Shown here piece by piece: positions 12,382-25,413 of a stretch of 64,000 bases of DNA. A program made the translations under genes and the position numbers. The stretch comes from Sinohyriopsis cumingii. Lineage: Eukaryota > Mollusca > Bivalvia > Unionida > Unionidae. The stretch's first letter is position 1, and each line of letters starts with the position of its first letter. A model generated the notes under the pieces. That model made no database searches. It was not told the origin of the DNA and saw only the letters and a list, made by a program, of their open reading frames with translations. The stretch lies in assembly GCA_028554795.2 (NCBI GenBank), contig CM068831.1, positions 63,826,982 to 63,890,981 of the forward strand, read 5' to 3'.

Positions 12382-12645
12382 CTGTTGTTGTTGTGCTGTG
12401 TTGGTTTTAACGTCATTTCTCAGTTCAAGATAGGCTATACTGCTATACATGGTGGGCCATTGCAACTGGTGAAGGAAGAACCCGAATAAAACATCGGTAA
12501 GAACTACCGACCCACAGGAAGCTACTGGCAGCGTTCTCACATATCCACATTGGCCGAGCCCTGGACTCGAACCCGCGCGTGCAGAGGTTGGATGGCAGTG
12601 ATCGGTAAAGGCGAGCGATTTAGACCACTTGGCCACCCCGGAAAC
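12382..12645 (-). mobile_element. SINE family B copy
   Basis: Reads on the minus strand from a tRNA-like head (GGTGGCCAAGTGGTCTAAAT, A box) through a B box (GGTTCGAGTC type) to the terminal GGTTTTAACGTCATT/CAACAACAAC tail. It is more diverged than the 30-33 kb copies. Confidence 0.82.
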
Positions 12646-12719
12646 CCTGCCGTTCAAGAAGAGTAAAGAAAACTTTTTTTTTTCAAGATAAGAAATTCCA
12701 TTCAGCACGAGCAGTAATT

Positions 12720-13471
12720 ATAAAAATTTGGCGGTCACATCGGCACCATTTCCATTTAAGACGAGATGGAGATAATAAAAAGTCTTTTGATGAAACCCAC
12801 GTCAGTATGACTGTTTTTGTTCAATATGACAATATTTTTAAGATGACCGCCATTGTGACCATATTGGATATCAGATCGGCACCATCTTTAGTTAGGACGA
12901 TAGACATCATATGAAGTCTTTTTGTGACAACGCCAAATTGACATCACCATCCATTCATGAGGGACAACAGTAAGATGTTAAAGATGGCCGCAATGATCGC
13001 CATATTGGAAATAATATCGACACCAATGTCATTTTGGACCAGCTAGACATTGTAAGAATTCTTTAAGTGTGAATTCCATATTGGTATGACCATCAGTTCA
13101 CGAGGAGTAGTGATAATAAAAGTTCAAGAACGGCTGATATGGCGGACATACTTGAAGTCAGAATGGCACCATTTTCATTTAAGGCCCATTTAACATCATA
13201 AGAAGTCTTTTAGTGGAAAATAACATGTTTATATTGCCATCCATGTAGGACGTGTAGTGATAACAAGCTTTCCAAGAATTCGTTAGTGATGCCATTCTGG
13301 ACAACAGGCTGGTACCATTTTCATTTAGGATCAGCTAGACATCAGAAGACGTATTTCAGCGAAAGCCCCGTATTGATGTGATCATCCATTAAGGAGGAGC
13401 AGCGACAACAAAATTTCTGAGCATCATCTTTTTTGTATAGGATATTTAAGACCAATTAGACCATGTGATGA

Positions 13472-13532
<61 letters not shown>

Positions 13533-13640
13533 TTAATGACCATCCTCCAAACTATTTAGAAGGAGTAGCGATAAAAAAATTTACGGACGCACGAACGATG
13601 GAAGACAGACAACAGACCATCCCATACGTACTACCGGTCT
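12720..13640. repeat. Degenerate ~145-bp tandem-repeat element, copy 1
   Basis: About six diverged units share a core of the form CACCATTTTCATTTAGGACC ... CATCATAAGAAGTCTTTTAG ... GGAGTAGCGATAACAA ... AAGATGGCCGCC. The block ends in a (GT)n run at 13,471-13,528, then ATGACCATCCTCCAAACTA and a GGACGCACGAACGATGGAAG tail. The same architecture recurs at 17.3, 20.7 and 44.1 kb. Confidence 0.75.
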
Positions 13641-13889
13641 ATATCCAGTACAGCTAATACAATTTATAATAGCCGCAGAGGACATCACTATTCACGTAAA
13701 CATCCAAGCAAGCATAAAAAATCACATATGTATACAAACAGCACCCACATAAACCTCACAGACAGACACACAGACAAGTACACACAAGCGTTTATCTCAT
13801 TAAAGTAAATGATATCTAGAATGGCAGCAATGGTTACGTTGCCTTCGAAGGAAAACTCTGCTATTTATACCTCCCCGTCCATATATCTC

Positions 13890-13935
13890 AACACACACAC
13901 ACACACACACACGCACACAAACAAACACACACACC
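13890..13935. repeat. (CA)n microsatellite
   Basis: A CA run with single interruptions, about 45 bp before the GAMEN exon donor. Confidence 0.9.
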
Positions 13936-13979
13936 AAAATAGTCAAAATAAATGGATAAGCATATCAACACAAACTGAC

Positions 13980-14134
13980 CTGATGAGAAATTTCATGTGC
14001 TATAAGAATAGCGGCAAAATTCTTGCTCACTTCCGAGGTCACCCCTTCCTGGTACAACATCCCGTTCTCTGAATATGTGATGAGTCCCCAGTTTTCCATG
14101 GCATTAAAAATGTGCTCCGGCACAGCGATCATAT
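13980..14134 (-). CDS. Aminopeptidase exon: GAMEN and HEXXH catalytic motifs
   Basis: The 155-bp exon encodes DMIAVPEHIFNAMENWGLIT, then the segment ending AAILIAHEISHQ. NAMEN is the exopeptidase motif that binds the free N-terminus; the usual first Gly is Asn here. HEISH supplies two zinc ligands and the catalytic Glu. Acceptor TTTTCAG and donor GTCAGT are clear. The M1 consensus often has HELAHQ; HEISHQ is a permitted variant. Confidence 0.95.
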
Positions 14135-14244
14135 CTGAAAAGGAACACATGCCTTCATAAACCCCATACACTTGACTATACCAAAATCACGTAATGTCAA
14201 CGAATGACAATAAAGACTATAACAAAATATGGCAATCTCATTCT

Positions 14245-16640
14245 TATCTCTTGGTAGTCTCTCGAGCCGAGGAATACAAGTTGTGCGATCTCATTGACGG
14301 TGGACGCGCATGTGGCTCAGGAGTCCAAATTCCGATGTACACAGGCGGTTGCAGGTGGGGCAAGGGACACAGGTGGTTGGGGGAGGCTGGGATACAGATA
14401 TGTGACGTCTCTCGCGGGCTGCAGCTAGACTCTGGCGGTGGTAAGCCTCGAAGGTGGAACAGGCTTTTTTGGTCAGGGCTTGCCAGTGGCTTCTGTCTGA
14501 AGCAGCGAGCTCGAGCTGGTGGGGTTGAAGGTCTGTCTATTTGATGTGGGTTTTGAGATTGTCTTTGTACCTCTTGCGAGAGCGGCCGTGGTTTCGGTTG
14601 CACTGGGCTAGCTCGCCACAGAACAGATGCTTTGGGATTCTGTTTTGATCCATGCGGATGACATGACCAGTCCAACGAAGCTGGGCCTGAATTAGTTTGG
14701 CTTCAATGCTTGTTGTGTTGGCTTTATCAAGGACTTCCTGGTTAGTGATTCGGTCTTTCCACTTGATCCGCATGATGGATCTTAGGGAGCGATGTTGGAA
14801 TTGTTCCAACTGACTGATATGCCTTCGGTAGACAGTCCGCCTTTCACAGCCATACAAGAGAGACCTGAGGACAACTGCATTGTAGACTTTCATCTTTGTT
14901 TACAGGCGTATGTCCTTGTGCTGAAAGACCTTGGTTCGGAGTCGTCCGAGTACTAGACTGGCTTTTTGGATATCCGCAGTGATCTCTTTGTCCAGGGACC
15001 CATCACTGGATATTGTGCTGCCAAGGTATTTGAAACTGTCCATATTCTTCAGCTGAGTGTCGCTAATGGTGATGCAGGGTTGTGATGGGACTGTGGTTGG
15101 GGTGGGCTGGAAGGGGACTTCTGTTTTTCCTAGTCTAATTGTGAGTCCAAATAGGCTGTAGTCTCTTCATGTGCCATGAGGGCGCATACATCTGCAAAGA
15201 CCGCTTCAGTGTAGAAGTCTTTCTAACGTCTTGGTTGTTTCAGCTAGGCGATGGAGATCAAACATTGATCCATCCAGGCGATATCTAATGCAGATACCAA
15301 TGTCAAGATCACGGATGGCATGGAGCAGTACCTGCGTGAAGAAGAGGTTGAAGAGTACCGGAGCGAGTACACAGCCCTGTTTGACACCGTTAGATATGGG
15401 GAATTTCTCAGAGAGTTCACCGTCTGAGAGAATCTCTCTAGTCATGTCATCGTGGAAGAGCCAGATGAGGTTGGTAAACTTCTGAGGACACCCAAGCTTC
15501 TTGATTACTACCCACAGTGCATCTCTATTGACTGTATCAAAAGTCTTTGTCATCTCAATGCATTTTTCTTGGACTTGTCTACCTGCGAAGATCATGTCAA
15601 CAGTTCTGCGGTCTGGGCGAAAACTACACTGTGACTCGGGTAGGTTATTTTGTGACACTGCCGCAATAAGCCTGTTGAGAATGATGCGAGCAAGTATGTT
15701 GCCAGCTATGGAGAGAAAGGAGATGCCTCTGCAGTTACTGCAGGCCGCACGTGTGCCTTTATTGTTATAGAGGGTCACAAGTGATGCGTCGCGGAGGTCG
15801 TCTCACATCTCCTCTTCCGTCCAGATGCTGATTAGCACATCGTGGAATGCCTCCAGAGTTTGTTCACTGAGAGTCTTGTACACCTCCGACGCGATACCAT
15901 CCTTTACAGGTGCCCTGCCATAGTTCATTTGTTTAATGGCAGTCCTTAACTCCTCTGTCGTTAGCAGAACATCCAGTTGGTCGTGCGTTGGCTTTTGGGG
16001 TATCTGGTCAAGAACAGATTGGCTGACAAATGAGGGCAGGCTTAGAAGCTGACTAAATTTTTATTTCCGTCAGTCCTTAATGCCAGCCTTGTCCTTTATT
16101 AGTGTACTGCCATCTTCCCCAGCAAGCAAGGGGGCAGAGCCAGACTTTGAAGGGCTGGAGATTGACTTGATGGCGTTGTAGAACTCTTTGAAGTTGTTAG
16201 TGTCGGCATAGTGTTGCACTTCATTAGCTTTCCTTTCCCACCAATGGTCGTGCATCTAGCAAATTTCTCCCTGAGCCTCAGTTTGATAGGATTTAAAGCG
16301 GTCTTTTCTTTGGGGGGGGTTTGTGTCATTCTGCCACCCCATGAATGCTTTGTTCTTTCTGGCAAGCAGATCTTCGATGGCACCGTTGTTCTCGTCGAAC
16401 CAAACTTAATGGGTTCGCTTCTTGGGGCCCAGAGTCGCCATAGCTGTTTCTTTTATCATGTTCCTGAGCTTGCTCCATTTCTCGGAGGCATTTCCACGTA
16501 TAGTTCCGTTGGTGGACAGCTTGTCATCTATTCTCTTCTGGAAATTGAGCTGGGTGGAAGGCTGTTGGAGTTTGACAATGTTGAAGATTGTGCGCCCAAG
16601 TTTAGGACGCCTGGCATATTTATTAAATGACAATAAAAGC
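14245..16640 (-). mobile_element. Dead non-LTR retrotransposon (LINE), 5'-truncated
   Basis: Read on the minus strand, 15,778-15,206 encodes a reverse transcriptase core with a GISFLSIAGNILARIILNRL type start, SQCSFRPDRRTVDMIFAGRQ, the KTFDTVNRDALW block and the GVKQGCVLAPVLFNLFF block. Downstream, 14,893-14,537 encodes the family C-terminal part (YGCERRTVYRRHISQLEQFQ, LRWTGHVIRM). Upstream fragments lie at 16,633-16,070. The FADD active-site block is missing between 15,206 and 14,893, and frames are broken in several places. The copy cannot be active; its LINE clade was not determined. Confidence 0.85.
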
Positions 16641-17245
16641 TAGAACAAAATCTGACAATCTCACTGAATAATAATAAAGACAATTGCAAAAAATTCTGGC
16701 AAATTCACTGAATGCGATTAAAGACTATAACAAAATCTGACAATCTCAATGAACGATAATAAAGACGATAACTAAATCTGGCAATCTCATTTAATGACAA
16801 TAACGACTATAATAAAATCTGGCAGTAACTACTTCAACAAAATAAGGCAATCTCATTGAATGACAATAAAGACTATAATAAATTCTGGTAATAACGACCA
16901 TAATAAAATCTGGCAATAAAGACCATAACAAAATCTAGCAATCTCATTGAATAAAAACAAAGACTATAATAAAATCGGGCGAATTCAATGAATTACTATA
17001 AAAACAATAACAAAATCTTGTAATATCACTCAATGGTAATTTTAAAAAATGTAACTAAATCTGGCAAATTCAGTGATTTACTATTTTAAAAAAAAACTAT
17101 TACAAAATCTTGCAGTCTCACTGAATGACAATAATAACTATAACAAAATCTGACAGTCTCACTAAATGGCAATAATGACTACAAAAAATCTGGCAATCTC
17201 ACTGAATGACAATAAAGACTGTAACAAAATCTGACAATCTCATTT
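16641..17245. repeat. ~41-bp minisatellite, about 14 degenerate copies
   Basis: Unit close to AATGACAATAAAGACTATAA + CAAAATCTGGCAATCTCACTG. It begins right at the end of the LINE, and one unit also lies before the LINE at 14,200-14,240, so the LINE inserted into this array. Confidence 0.8.
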
Positions 17246-17269
17246 TTATAAACAAAAAATGTTTCCGAT

Positions 17270-18268
17270 GCCCCTGTAATAAACTGGCATAAATTTAGAA
17301 CCAACTCAACATCATAAGAAGTATTGTGGTGAAAACTAAGTCAGTGTAACTTTCTGTTCAGGAGGAGTAGCGATAACACGATTTTTAAGCTGGTCATATT
17401 GGACGTCAGATCAGCATAATTATCATTTACACCCAACTAGATATCACAATACGTCTTCAGCGAAAACCTAATATTGATAGGACCATTCGTTCAGGAGGAG
17501 TAGCGATGATAACTAGATTTTCAAGACGGCAGCTGAGTGTCATCTATAATGGACGTCTGATCGGTCTTATTTTGACTTATGATCAACTAGACAACATTTT
17601 ACGTCTTTTGGTGAAATACACTCGTCATTAGAACTTACGAATTAGCTGGAGATAATTTTCAAAATGGCTGCCGTGAAGGTCATATTGGATATCAGATTGG
17701 TACCGTTTTTATTTATGAGCAGCTAGACATCATAAGAAGACTTTTAGTGTAACTGCTTGTTGATATAAACCTCCATGTAGGGGGAGTAGCGGTAACAAGA
17801 ATTTCAAGATGCGAACATATTAGACGTCAAGATCTCCCCCATTTTCCTTTAGGACCAACTAGATGACATAAGAAATACTTGGTGAAAACTTTATGTTGAT
17901 ATGGCAATCCATGTGGTAGGAGTAGACAAAACAAAAATTATAAGATGATCGCTATGACAGCAATAATAGCCATCAGATTAGCATGATTTTCATTTAAGAA
18001 CAACAAAACATGATATGAAGTCTTCAGTCTTTTAATGAAAACGCCATGTTTATACGACTATCCTTTCAGAAGGAGTAGCGATAACTCCATTTTCAAGTTG
18101 GATGCAGTGGCGGCCATACTTGATACCAAATCGGCACCATTTTCATGAAAGATCAAGTAGATATCATAATAAGTCTTTGAGTGAAATCCCCGTTTTATAT
18201 AGCCGTCCATTTTACAGGAGCAGCAATAAAAATTTCAAGATGTCCGCCATAGGACCAACTATACTAAG

Positions 18269-18307
<39 letters not shown>

Positions 18308-18425
18308 GTTTCATGGCAATCCACCAAGCAGTTTAGATGAAGGAGCGATAGCAAACCCGTGATAACGGACCGACGGATTACGGACGAAAGGCCATCACAT
18401 AAGATCTAATGGCCTATGACCAATA
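17270..18425. repeat. Degenerate ~145-bp tandem-repeat element, copy 2
   Basis: About eight units of the same core as the 12.7-kb block. A (GT)n run at 18,272-18,302 follows, then AAAGTTTCATGGCAATCCAC and the unique tail with GACCGACGGATTACGGACGA and GGCCATCACATAAGATCTAA. Confidence 0.78.
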
Positions 18426-18654
18426 AAAAGATCAAAGTGCTCATTAAAGTCAAACAGCAAATTAACTTCCGACAAATACAATAAGCCTTGGTACTGATGA
18501 TGCTAAATACTAAGTCAAGAAGATATGTAATTTTGGATGAACGTGAACTTAGCAGTGTACCAGCATTGGCTGCTCGGTACCCGCTTCTACTAAATGCAGC
18601 AGATATGAAAAGCAAAGAGACATTAAAGGCTAGGACACTGACAAGAACCATACG

Positions 18655-19552
18655 AGGCATGAAGATACAGGGGCCTCATACGAGGCATAAAGATACAGGG
18701 GTCACATACTAGGCATAAATATACAGGGGCCACATACGAGGCATGAAGATACAGGGGCCTCATACGAGACATGAAGATACAGGGGCCTCATACGAGGCAT
18801 GAAGATACAGGGGCCACATACGAGGTATGAGGATAGAGGGGTCGAATACGAGGCATGAAGATACAACGGCCTCATACGAGGCATGAAGATACAGGGGCCT
18901 CATACGATGCATGAAGATGCAGGGGCTTCATACGAGGCATGAGGGTACAGATGCCTCATACGAGGCATGAGGATACAGGGGTCGAATACGAGGCATGAAG
19001 ATACAGGGGCCACATACGAGGCATGAAGATACAGGGGTCTCATACGAGGCATGAAGATACAGGTGTCGAATACGAGGCATGAGGATACAGGGGCCGAATA
19101 CGAGGCATTAAGATACAGGGGCCGAATAAGAGGCATGAAGATACAGGGACCGAATAAGAGGCATGAAGATACAGGGGCCGAATAAGAGGCATGAAGATAC
19201 AAGGGCCGAATACGAGGCATGACGATACAGGGGCTGAATACGAGGCATGAAGATATATGGGCCGAATAGGAGGCATGAAGATACAGGGGCCGAGTACGAG
19301 GCATGAAGATACAGGGGCCGAGTACGAGGCATGAAGATACAGGGGCCTCATACGAGGTATGAAGATACATGGGCCTCATACGAGGCATGAAGATACAGGG
19401 GCCGAGTACGAGGCATGAAGATACATGGGCCTCATACGAGGCATGAAGATACAGGGGCCTCATACGAGGCATGAGGATACAGGGGCCGAATACGAGGCAT
19501 GAAGATACAGGGGCCGAATACGAGGCATGAAGATACAGGGGCCGAGCTCGGG
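18655..19552. repeat. 28-bp minisatellite, about 32 copies
   Basis: Unit GAGGCATGAAGATACAGGGG + CCTCATAC. A variant ending CCGAATAC is common and clustered. The 28-bp period was checked at 18,738 and 18,766. Three units make 84 bp, so long open frames of up to 190 codons run through the minus strand; they are repeat artefacts. Confidence 0.95.
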
Positions 19553-20699
19553 TTTGTCAGAAAAATAAAGGATTGTTAAAAATGTAGATCATTACTCAAC
19601 GTCGTTAATAGCCTAAAATATTGGTGCGAAATGACCCCATTCCTCACGCCGTGTGTGCCTATAGAAACAAATAATCAAACCTTCCAGAAAATATGTTATT
19701 GTAAAACGTCGGGTACATGCTATATAATTAAATAGACCCTTTATAAGGGACCGTAGAAAGAACTTAAAATGATTAATTCTGACAATCACAAAAATATTCA
19801 CACTGCACGCAAACAGAAGAACAGTTACATTTCAAAAGTTGGGTTACGATGTTTTCAAATACAAGTAATCGTCCATATAGAACGGACTATATAATGATTT
19901 CGAAAGCCTGAAACACTGATAACCAACATGTGGGACATGGAGGAGACATGGCTCCATGCCAGCTAACACGGAGCGTGCCCATGAAAAAAATAAGATTTGC
20001 GATGAGAAAGAGAGAAAAATGTCAAAATTCGGGTTTATTGTACATACTATAATTGACCCCTTAGAAAGTATTCAATAAATATCCTTAAAAATATGTATGC
20101 ATTGACAACTGCCCTATGTGTGATGGAGGAAACACACCAGATCACATTTTGCAGGACCATGTGGAAAAAGTTTTTTTTTTTCTCAGATAAAGAGATTAAT
20201 ATTATAACAGGCAACTAATATATATTAAACACTATAGAACATATTATATCAAGTCCTTAACAGATAAAAATAGTAAAGGATGGATGAGAAACAAATCAAG
20301 GAGACATATATGAAATTTTTGTAAGCGCTTAGAACTGCTAAAATTTCTAGGTCATTGTCAGAGTTTGTAACTTATACTGCACATCACTAATTCGAAACTT
20401 TCTTTCAATCGACAACTTTTACAAAATGAACTCAAACGGAATTATATACGTTACTGCATTTGTATTGTGTAAATGAGGTTTACCGCTATCCTCATTTATT
20501 ATAATATTGAAACAAAATAATTTCAGGATGTCAACGGCAGAAACATTTTTTTTTAGTCTCGTGTCAGATCGAACTTTTAGTTTTAATGCTCATAAACATC
20601 TAACTCTTGTTCACTGTATTCATCTGACATTTTCGTGATCCTGGTTCTAGCATCCTAACGCGATTCCGGCGCTCCCTAACTACCTTTGACACATTTAGC
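19553..20699. other. Intron, nothing recognised
   Basis: AT-rich non-coding sequence. No known repeat was seen. Confidence 0.5.
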
Positions 20700-21895
20700 G
20701 TGATATTGAAAACAGCAAGAAGTCACCATCACGTGAAAATATGGCACTGATAATAAAAAATAGTCATGTCAAAATGATTTACCATTCAAAAAGGAGTAGG
20801 GAAAACAATATTTTCAAAACGGTCATATACTGGATGTCAGATCAGCAAGCAACATTTTAATTTAATGTTTACAAAACATTATTAGATATTTTTTAGTGAA
20901 AACCCGATGATGATATCATCATTGATTCAGGAGATTTTCAAGCTTGCCACCGTGTCAGACGCATAAGATATCAAATCGGCACCATTTTCATTTGGACAAA
21001 TCAGTTATTAAGAGAAGTCGTCTGGTGTAAACCCCATGCCAATATGACTTTCCATTCAGGAAGAGAACTGATAACAAGAACTTCAAGATGACGAATATGT
21101 CAGCCATATCCGACTCACATCGTCACCATTTTTATTTAGGACCAACTAGACTCCACACAAAAAAAAAAAATTGGGGGGGTGGGGTGAAAACTTTATATCA
21201 TTATGGCTTTCCGTTCAGGGTTAGTAGTGATAAACTAATTTTGTAAGCTGCCGTTGAGACCGTGTTAGACGTGAGATCGGCACCATTTTCATAAACGTCC
21301 AGGTAGACATCATAGGAGGTCTTTTAGCGAAAACCTCATGTAGATACAGCCATAGATTCAGGAAGAGTAGCGATTGCAAACTTTTCAAGACGGCCGCTTA
21401 GTGGTAGCCACATTGGATGTCAGATCGGCGCCACTTTCAGTTAAGGCCAACTGGACTTCATAATACGTCTTGTGGTGAAAACCCGACGTCAGTATGACTT
21501 CCTGTTCAAGTGGAGTTGTGATAACATTTTGAAGATGGTTGCCGTGACGGCCATATAGGATGTCAGAGCGGTACCGTTTTTATTGAGAAACAGCAAAACA
21601 TCATACGTCTTTCAGTGAAAACCCCTGCCGATATGGCAATCGATTTAGGATGACTAGCGATAACAAAAATTTCAAGATGGCCGCTTTAGCGATCATATTG
21701 GATTTCCGAGCAGCGCTATTTTAATTTATGAACAACTAGACCTTGGGATGAATATGTGTGAAAAAGTTTCATAGCAGTCCTACAAGTAGTTTATGGGGAG
21801 TAGCGATAACAAAACTTGTGTTAACAGGCGAACGAAGGACGGACGACGGGGCTAAAGATCATCGCCACATAAGTCCTTCTGGTATATGACCAGTG
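20700..21895. repeat. Degenerate ~145-bp tandem-repeat element, copy 3
   Basis: About eight units with the GGAGTAGCGATAACAA and CACCATTTTCATTTAGGACC cores. The tail (21,745-21,895) matches the 18.3-kb tail (AAAGTTTCATAGCAGTCC ... GGACGGACGACGGGG ... GGTATATGACCAGTG) but lacks the GT run. Confidence 0.75.
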
Positions 21896-22429
21896 TGGGC
21901 TGAAAACAACAACGAAAAATCATAGCTTTGAAGAAAAGAACCAAAAAAGACATGTTGATTAACCCGTATCTGTTGACACTTTTAATGTGAGCAAATGTTT
22001 TATAATATTATAAAATCAGAATGTCTACCAGTACCCAATTATTGTTGAATGTAAGAACATTGTTTTTATATTATAAAGTTTGTTTCTACAGGACTAACCC
22101 ACCTTTAAACGATTTTTGTCTTATATAATTATCTGCATATTGCAAAATGTATCGAAGCAATAAGAATTACCCAATCACAGCCTTTTGTTATAAGAGTTTC
22201 CCAATCACAGCCCTTTATAGGAGTTACCCAAGCACACCCGGCCCAGACTTGCCTGAGCAGGATTCTAAAGGTACGTAATGGTTGTAAGTCTAACCTAACA
22301 ACTAGGCCACAACGGAATATGTTACTCACGCAGACGCATCAACATACAAAGTTGGAGTAGTCTAGATGTAACACGGGTAAAGATAAAGAGGATGTAACGA
22401 ATAAATGTCTGGTGTTTCTTTTAAACTCA

Positions 22430-23430
22430 TTTTAGCTTGAAAATTAGATCGCAGTGACCGAGTTTGTTATGGATAAATTCCTCTCACTGTGATATATCCA
22501 CACATGAATTATCTTGAGTTTAGGTGGTATAGAGGCTAAGATAATGAAGGTGTGACACTGAGACAGATGCAAATAAACAGTCACTCAGGCGTAAATATAT
22601 CAATCAAAATGACAAAGTTTTTGTATGGTTCAGTAACACTCGTTGAGATGCACCCACATCCCACTTTTCATAGGGGCAGTTCAAACAGGATGCAAGTGAT
22701 AGAGGCTGTAGCAAACGGTTACCTGAAAACGGAAAGGTCACTGAAGCGTGAAAATATCATCTAAAATTGTCTAGTTTTCATACGATTGAGTTACTCTTCC
22801 TGGGATACATCAACATACCAATTTTCATGAGTGTAATTTTAACGGGTTCCAAGATACTGAAGCTGTACCAAACATATAGATGAAAAGAAGAAGAAAAAAG
22901 TACAGACTCTTAAAATTAGGTCACAGTGGCCAAGTTTTGGTGTGTTTGAGTTTTTGTGCCCTTGATGTGCATCTGCATATACATTTGTATGTAGCAGATG
23001 AAATACGGTCGAATATATTCGTGGTTGCTAATTAAACGGATTGCTGAAAATGAAACAGTAACTGAAGCATGAGACGTATCTCAGTGACTTAATTGTGTTA
23101 GTTCAGTAATTATTCTTGAGATGCATCAACCGATCGATTTTCATGACTGTAGGTTAAACGGAGTCAAATATACTGAGGGTGTAATGAACAGATACAAAAG
23201 TAACTTTTAAGTGTGAAAATGAGGCCACAGTAGCCTAATTTTGATCCGGCCCAGTTACTTTCCTTGACATGAATGCAACCACATACCAAATTTCATAAGT
23301 CTTCGTGAAACAGAGATCAGAATATCAAGGAACAAAGAACGCACGGACGAAAGCCAACATTCGACAAACATATTGGCAAACTGCTATGTCTCTTTCCAGC
23401 TTCGTTTGTGTGGACATAATTAAAAAAAAA
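22430..23430. repeat. Degenerate ~190-250 bp tandem repeat with a related tail
   Basis: The motif ACTGAAGCGTGAAAAT...CAGTGGCCAAGTTTTGGTG...GAGATGCATCAACATACCAATTTTCATGA recurs about four to five times with heavy divergence (only short parts of it are contiguous). It ends in GCACGGACGAAAGCCAACAT, which resembles the tails of the ~145-bp elements. Confidence 0.6.
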
Positions 23431-25163
23431 ACAATGTATTATTATTATTATTATTAATTTACCAGAACGGTTTACTATGCCCCTACCAATCTGTAAGTGG
23501 GCCAAGGACGAGTCGCAGTCCAATACACACAACAGTACCCAGTCGCAACTTTTTGGGATCCATCATGCGAAGCATTTTGTTGTCTCGCAGAAATAGCCGA
23601 GGTGTTCGGAATGTACAAGCTAGCGAGAGATGCAGCATCTTTGGTTTGTGATACTCGGATCCATAGCAATAACTTCGATCTGTGTCATTTTGTTTGGTTT
23701 TGGTGGGTTCTTTAAAATATGTCTACTTTATTTGGAACCACATTATATTATACAAAATACATTTTAGTTGAAGACATTTTTGTAGTTAGATTCCAGTGGC
23801 AACTTCGAGGTCATCATACCTCGAATGTATTCCGAGAGCATGCAAAAAAATAATGAGGGTGCAAAGGACAGTTTTTATGCATTCACTTAATGTTGCATAC
23901 ACCTGCCTAATATAAAAATTCATTAAAAAAAATAAAATACTTGAGTTAGGTCAAAAAGGTCCATATTTTTGGAAATGTAAAAGCAAAAGATAACACTATC
24001 AGTCTCATTCACTTGACAAGTCAGTGGAAATTCATAGAATACAAAGTTGATGCACCCCACCCCCAATTTATACATGCATTTTTCATGTCTGAAGTCCATT
24101 TTTGAGAACACATGATGCTCACTGTGCAAACACAAGTCATTTCCCAACCTGTGATAATTTTGAAAAACATTGTGTACTTTATAGATTGATGCAGTTCAAA
24201 ATGGTTGTCATCCAGGCAGTTTTTGAGATATTCTACCTGCCTTGAAAAAACATGTATACTGCTATAGGTGGCTAGCTCTGCTTCCTAACCACCTATGGTT
24301 GTTTCACTGCTTACTAACTGTGCAGTGACTACATGAGGTGTACATGCCTCACATCAGTTGCAAGAACAACACAAGCCGGAGAGACTAAATTCACAAATAT
24401 ATCGATATATTTAATTATTACACAGTAATAGCCCAAAAAGTCACACCATAGCCTTATGCTAAGAAATTTGCCAGGGGCTAAATTACAGAACTGTCCCCTG
24501 CCACCTTAACTGTATTCCAAGTGCATTCCTGCCACCTCAGATGTATTCAGAGAGCATTCCTGCCACCTCAAATACATTCAGAGAGCATTCCTGCCACCTC
24601 AGCTGTATTCTGAGAGCATTCAGAACCTCCTCATTCTTTTCCATTGCATGCTAAATATACTAATGTAACTTATGGCAATTTTGAACTGCCATCCACCTGT
24701 TGCCTATAACGTCGGTATGACTTCACTGACATCACAGTGACAAGATGACATCTTATCACTAATAGTAACATAAGCAATAAATTCAAGCCATTGAAACCAA
24801 ATGATTTTTTCAATTTTTTTTCAAGAGAAAGTTGCAGAAATAAAATTAAAAATTAAAAGTGCATGTATTTCATTTATTGTTGAATCTTCAGTAAGTGTTA
24901 TTTTAAACTCGTATCATTTTATAATAATCTGTACTTCACACATCTACATGTAGCCAGATATTTATCTGCCATAACGTTTCCAATTTATTAAATACTATCA
25001 CTATTATGTCTGAATCACGTTCCAAAATTCAGAGTTATTCAGATCACATCAGAAAGAGAAAAGGATGTTCTGAATGTACCAGTAACTGCAATTCTGACTA
25101 CCTGTGTGAAACAAGGATTAACAGAAGTGTTGCAAATACATCAAATTATTTTTTCATTCACAA
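23431..25163. other. Intron, nothing recognised but an (ATT)n run and a short repeat
   Basis: ATT triplets lie at 23,439-23,456. ATTCCTGCCACCTCAG with a GTATTCAGAGAGC partner repeats about three times at 24,520-24,620. No coding support. Confidence 0.5.
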
Positions 25164-25413
25164 CAGAGGCCTAGGTTGGCTAAGTGGTCTGACACTTTTA
25201 CCAATCATTGCTATCCCACCTCTTTCTGTGCTGATTTGAGTCTTGGGCTCAGCCATTGTGGGTGTGTGAAAAAGCTTGCCAGGAACTTCTCTGGATTGGT
25301 GGTTCTTATCGGGCTTTTCCCGGGTTCTTCCTCCACCAGTTATACTGGCCCACCATGTATATAGCCAGTTGTGTGCTGAAAAATGGTGTTAAACCCCCAA
25401 CAACAACAACAAC
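25164..25413 (+). mobile_element. SINE family B copy, old
   Basis: The head GGCCTAGGTTGGCTAAGTGG is diverged. The body matches TTCTTCCTCCACCAGTTATA and ends GTGTTAAACCCCCAACAACA plus a CAA tail. No clear target duplication was seen. Confidence 0.85.
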
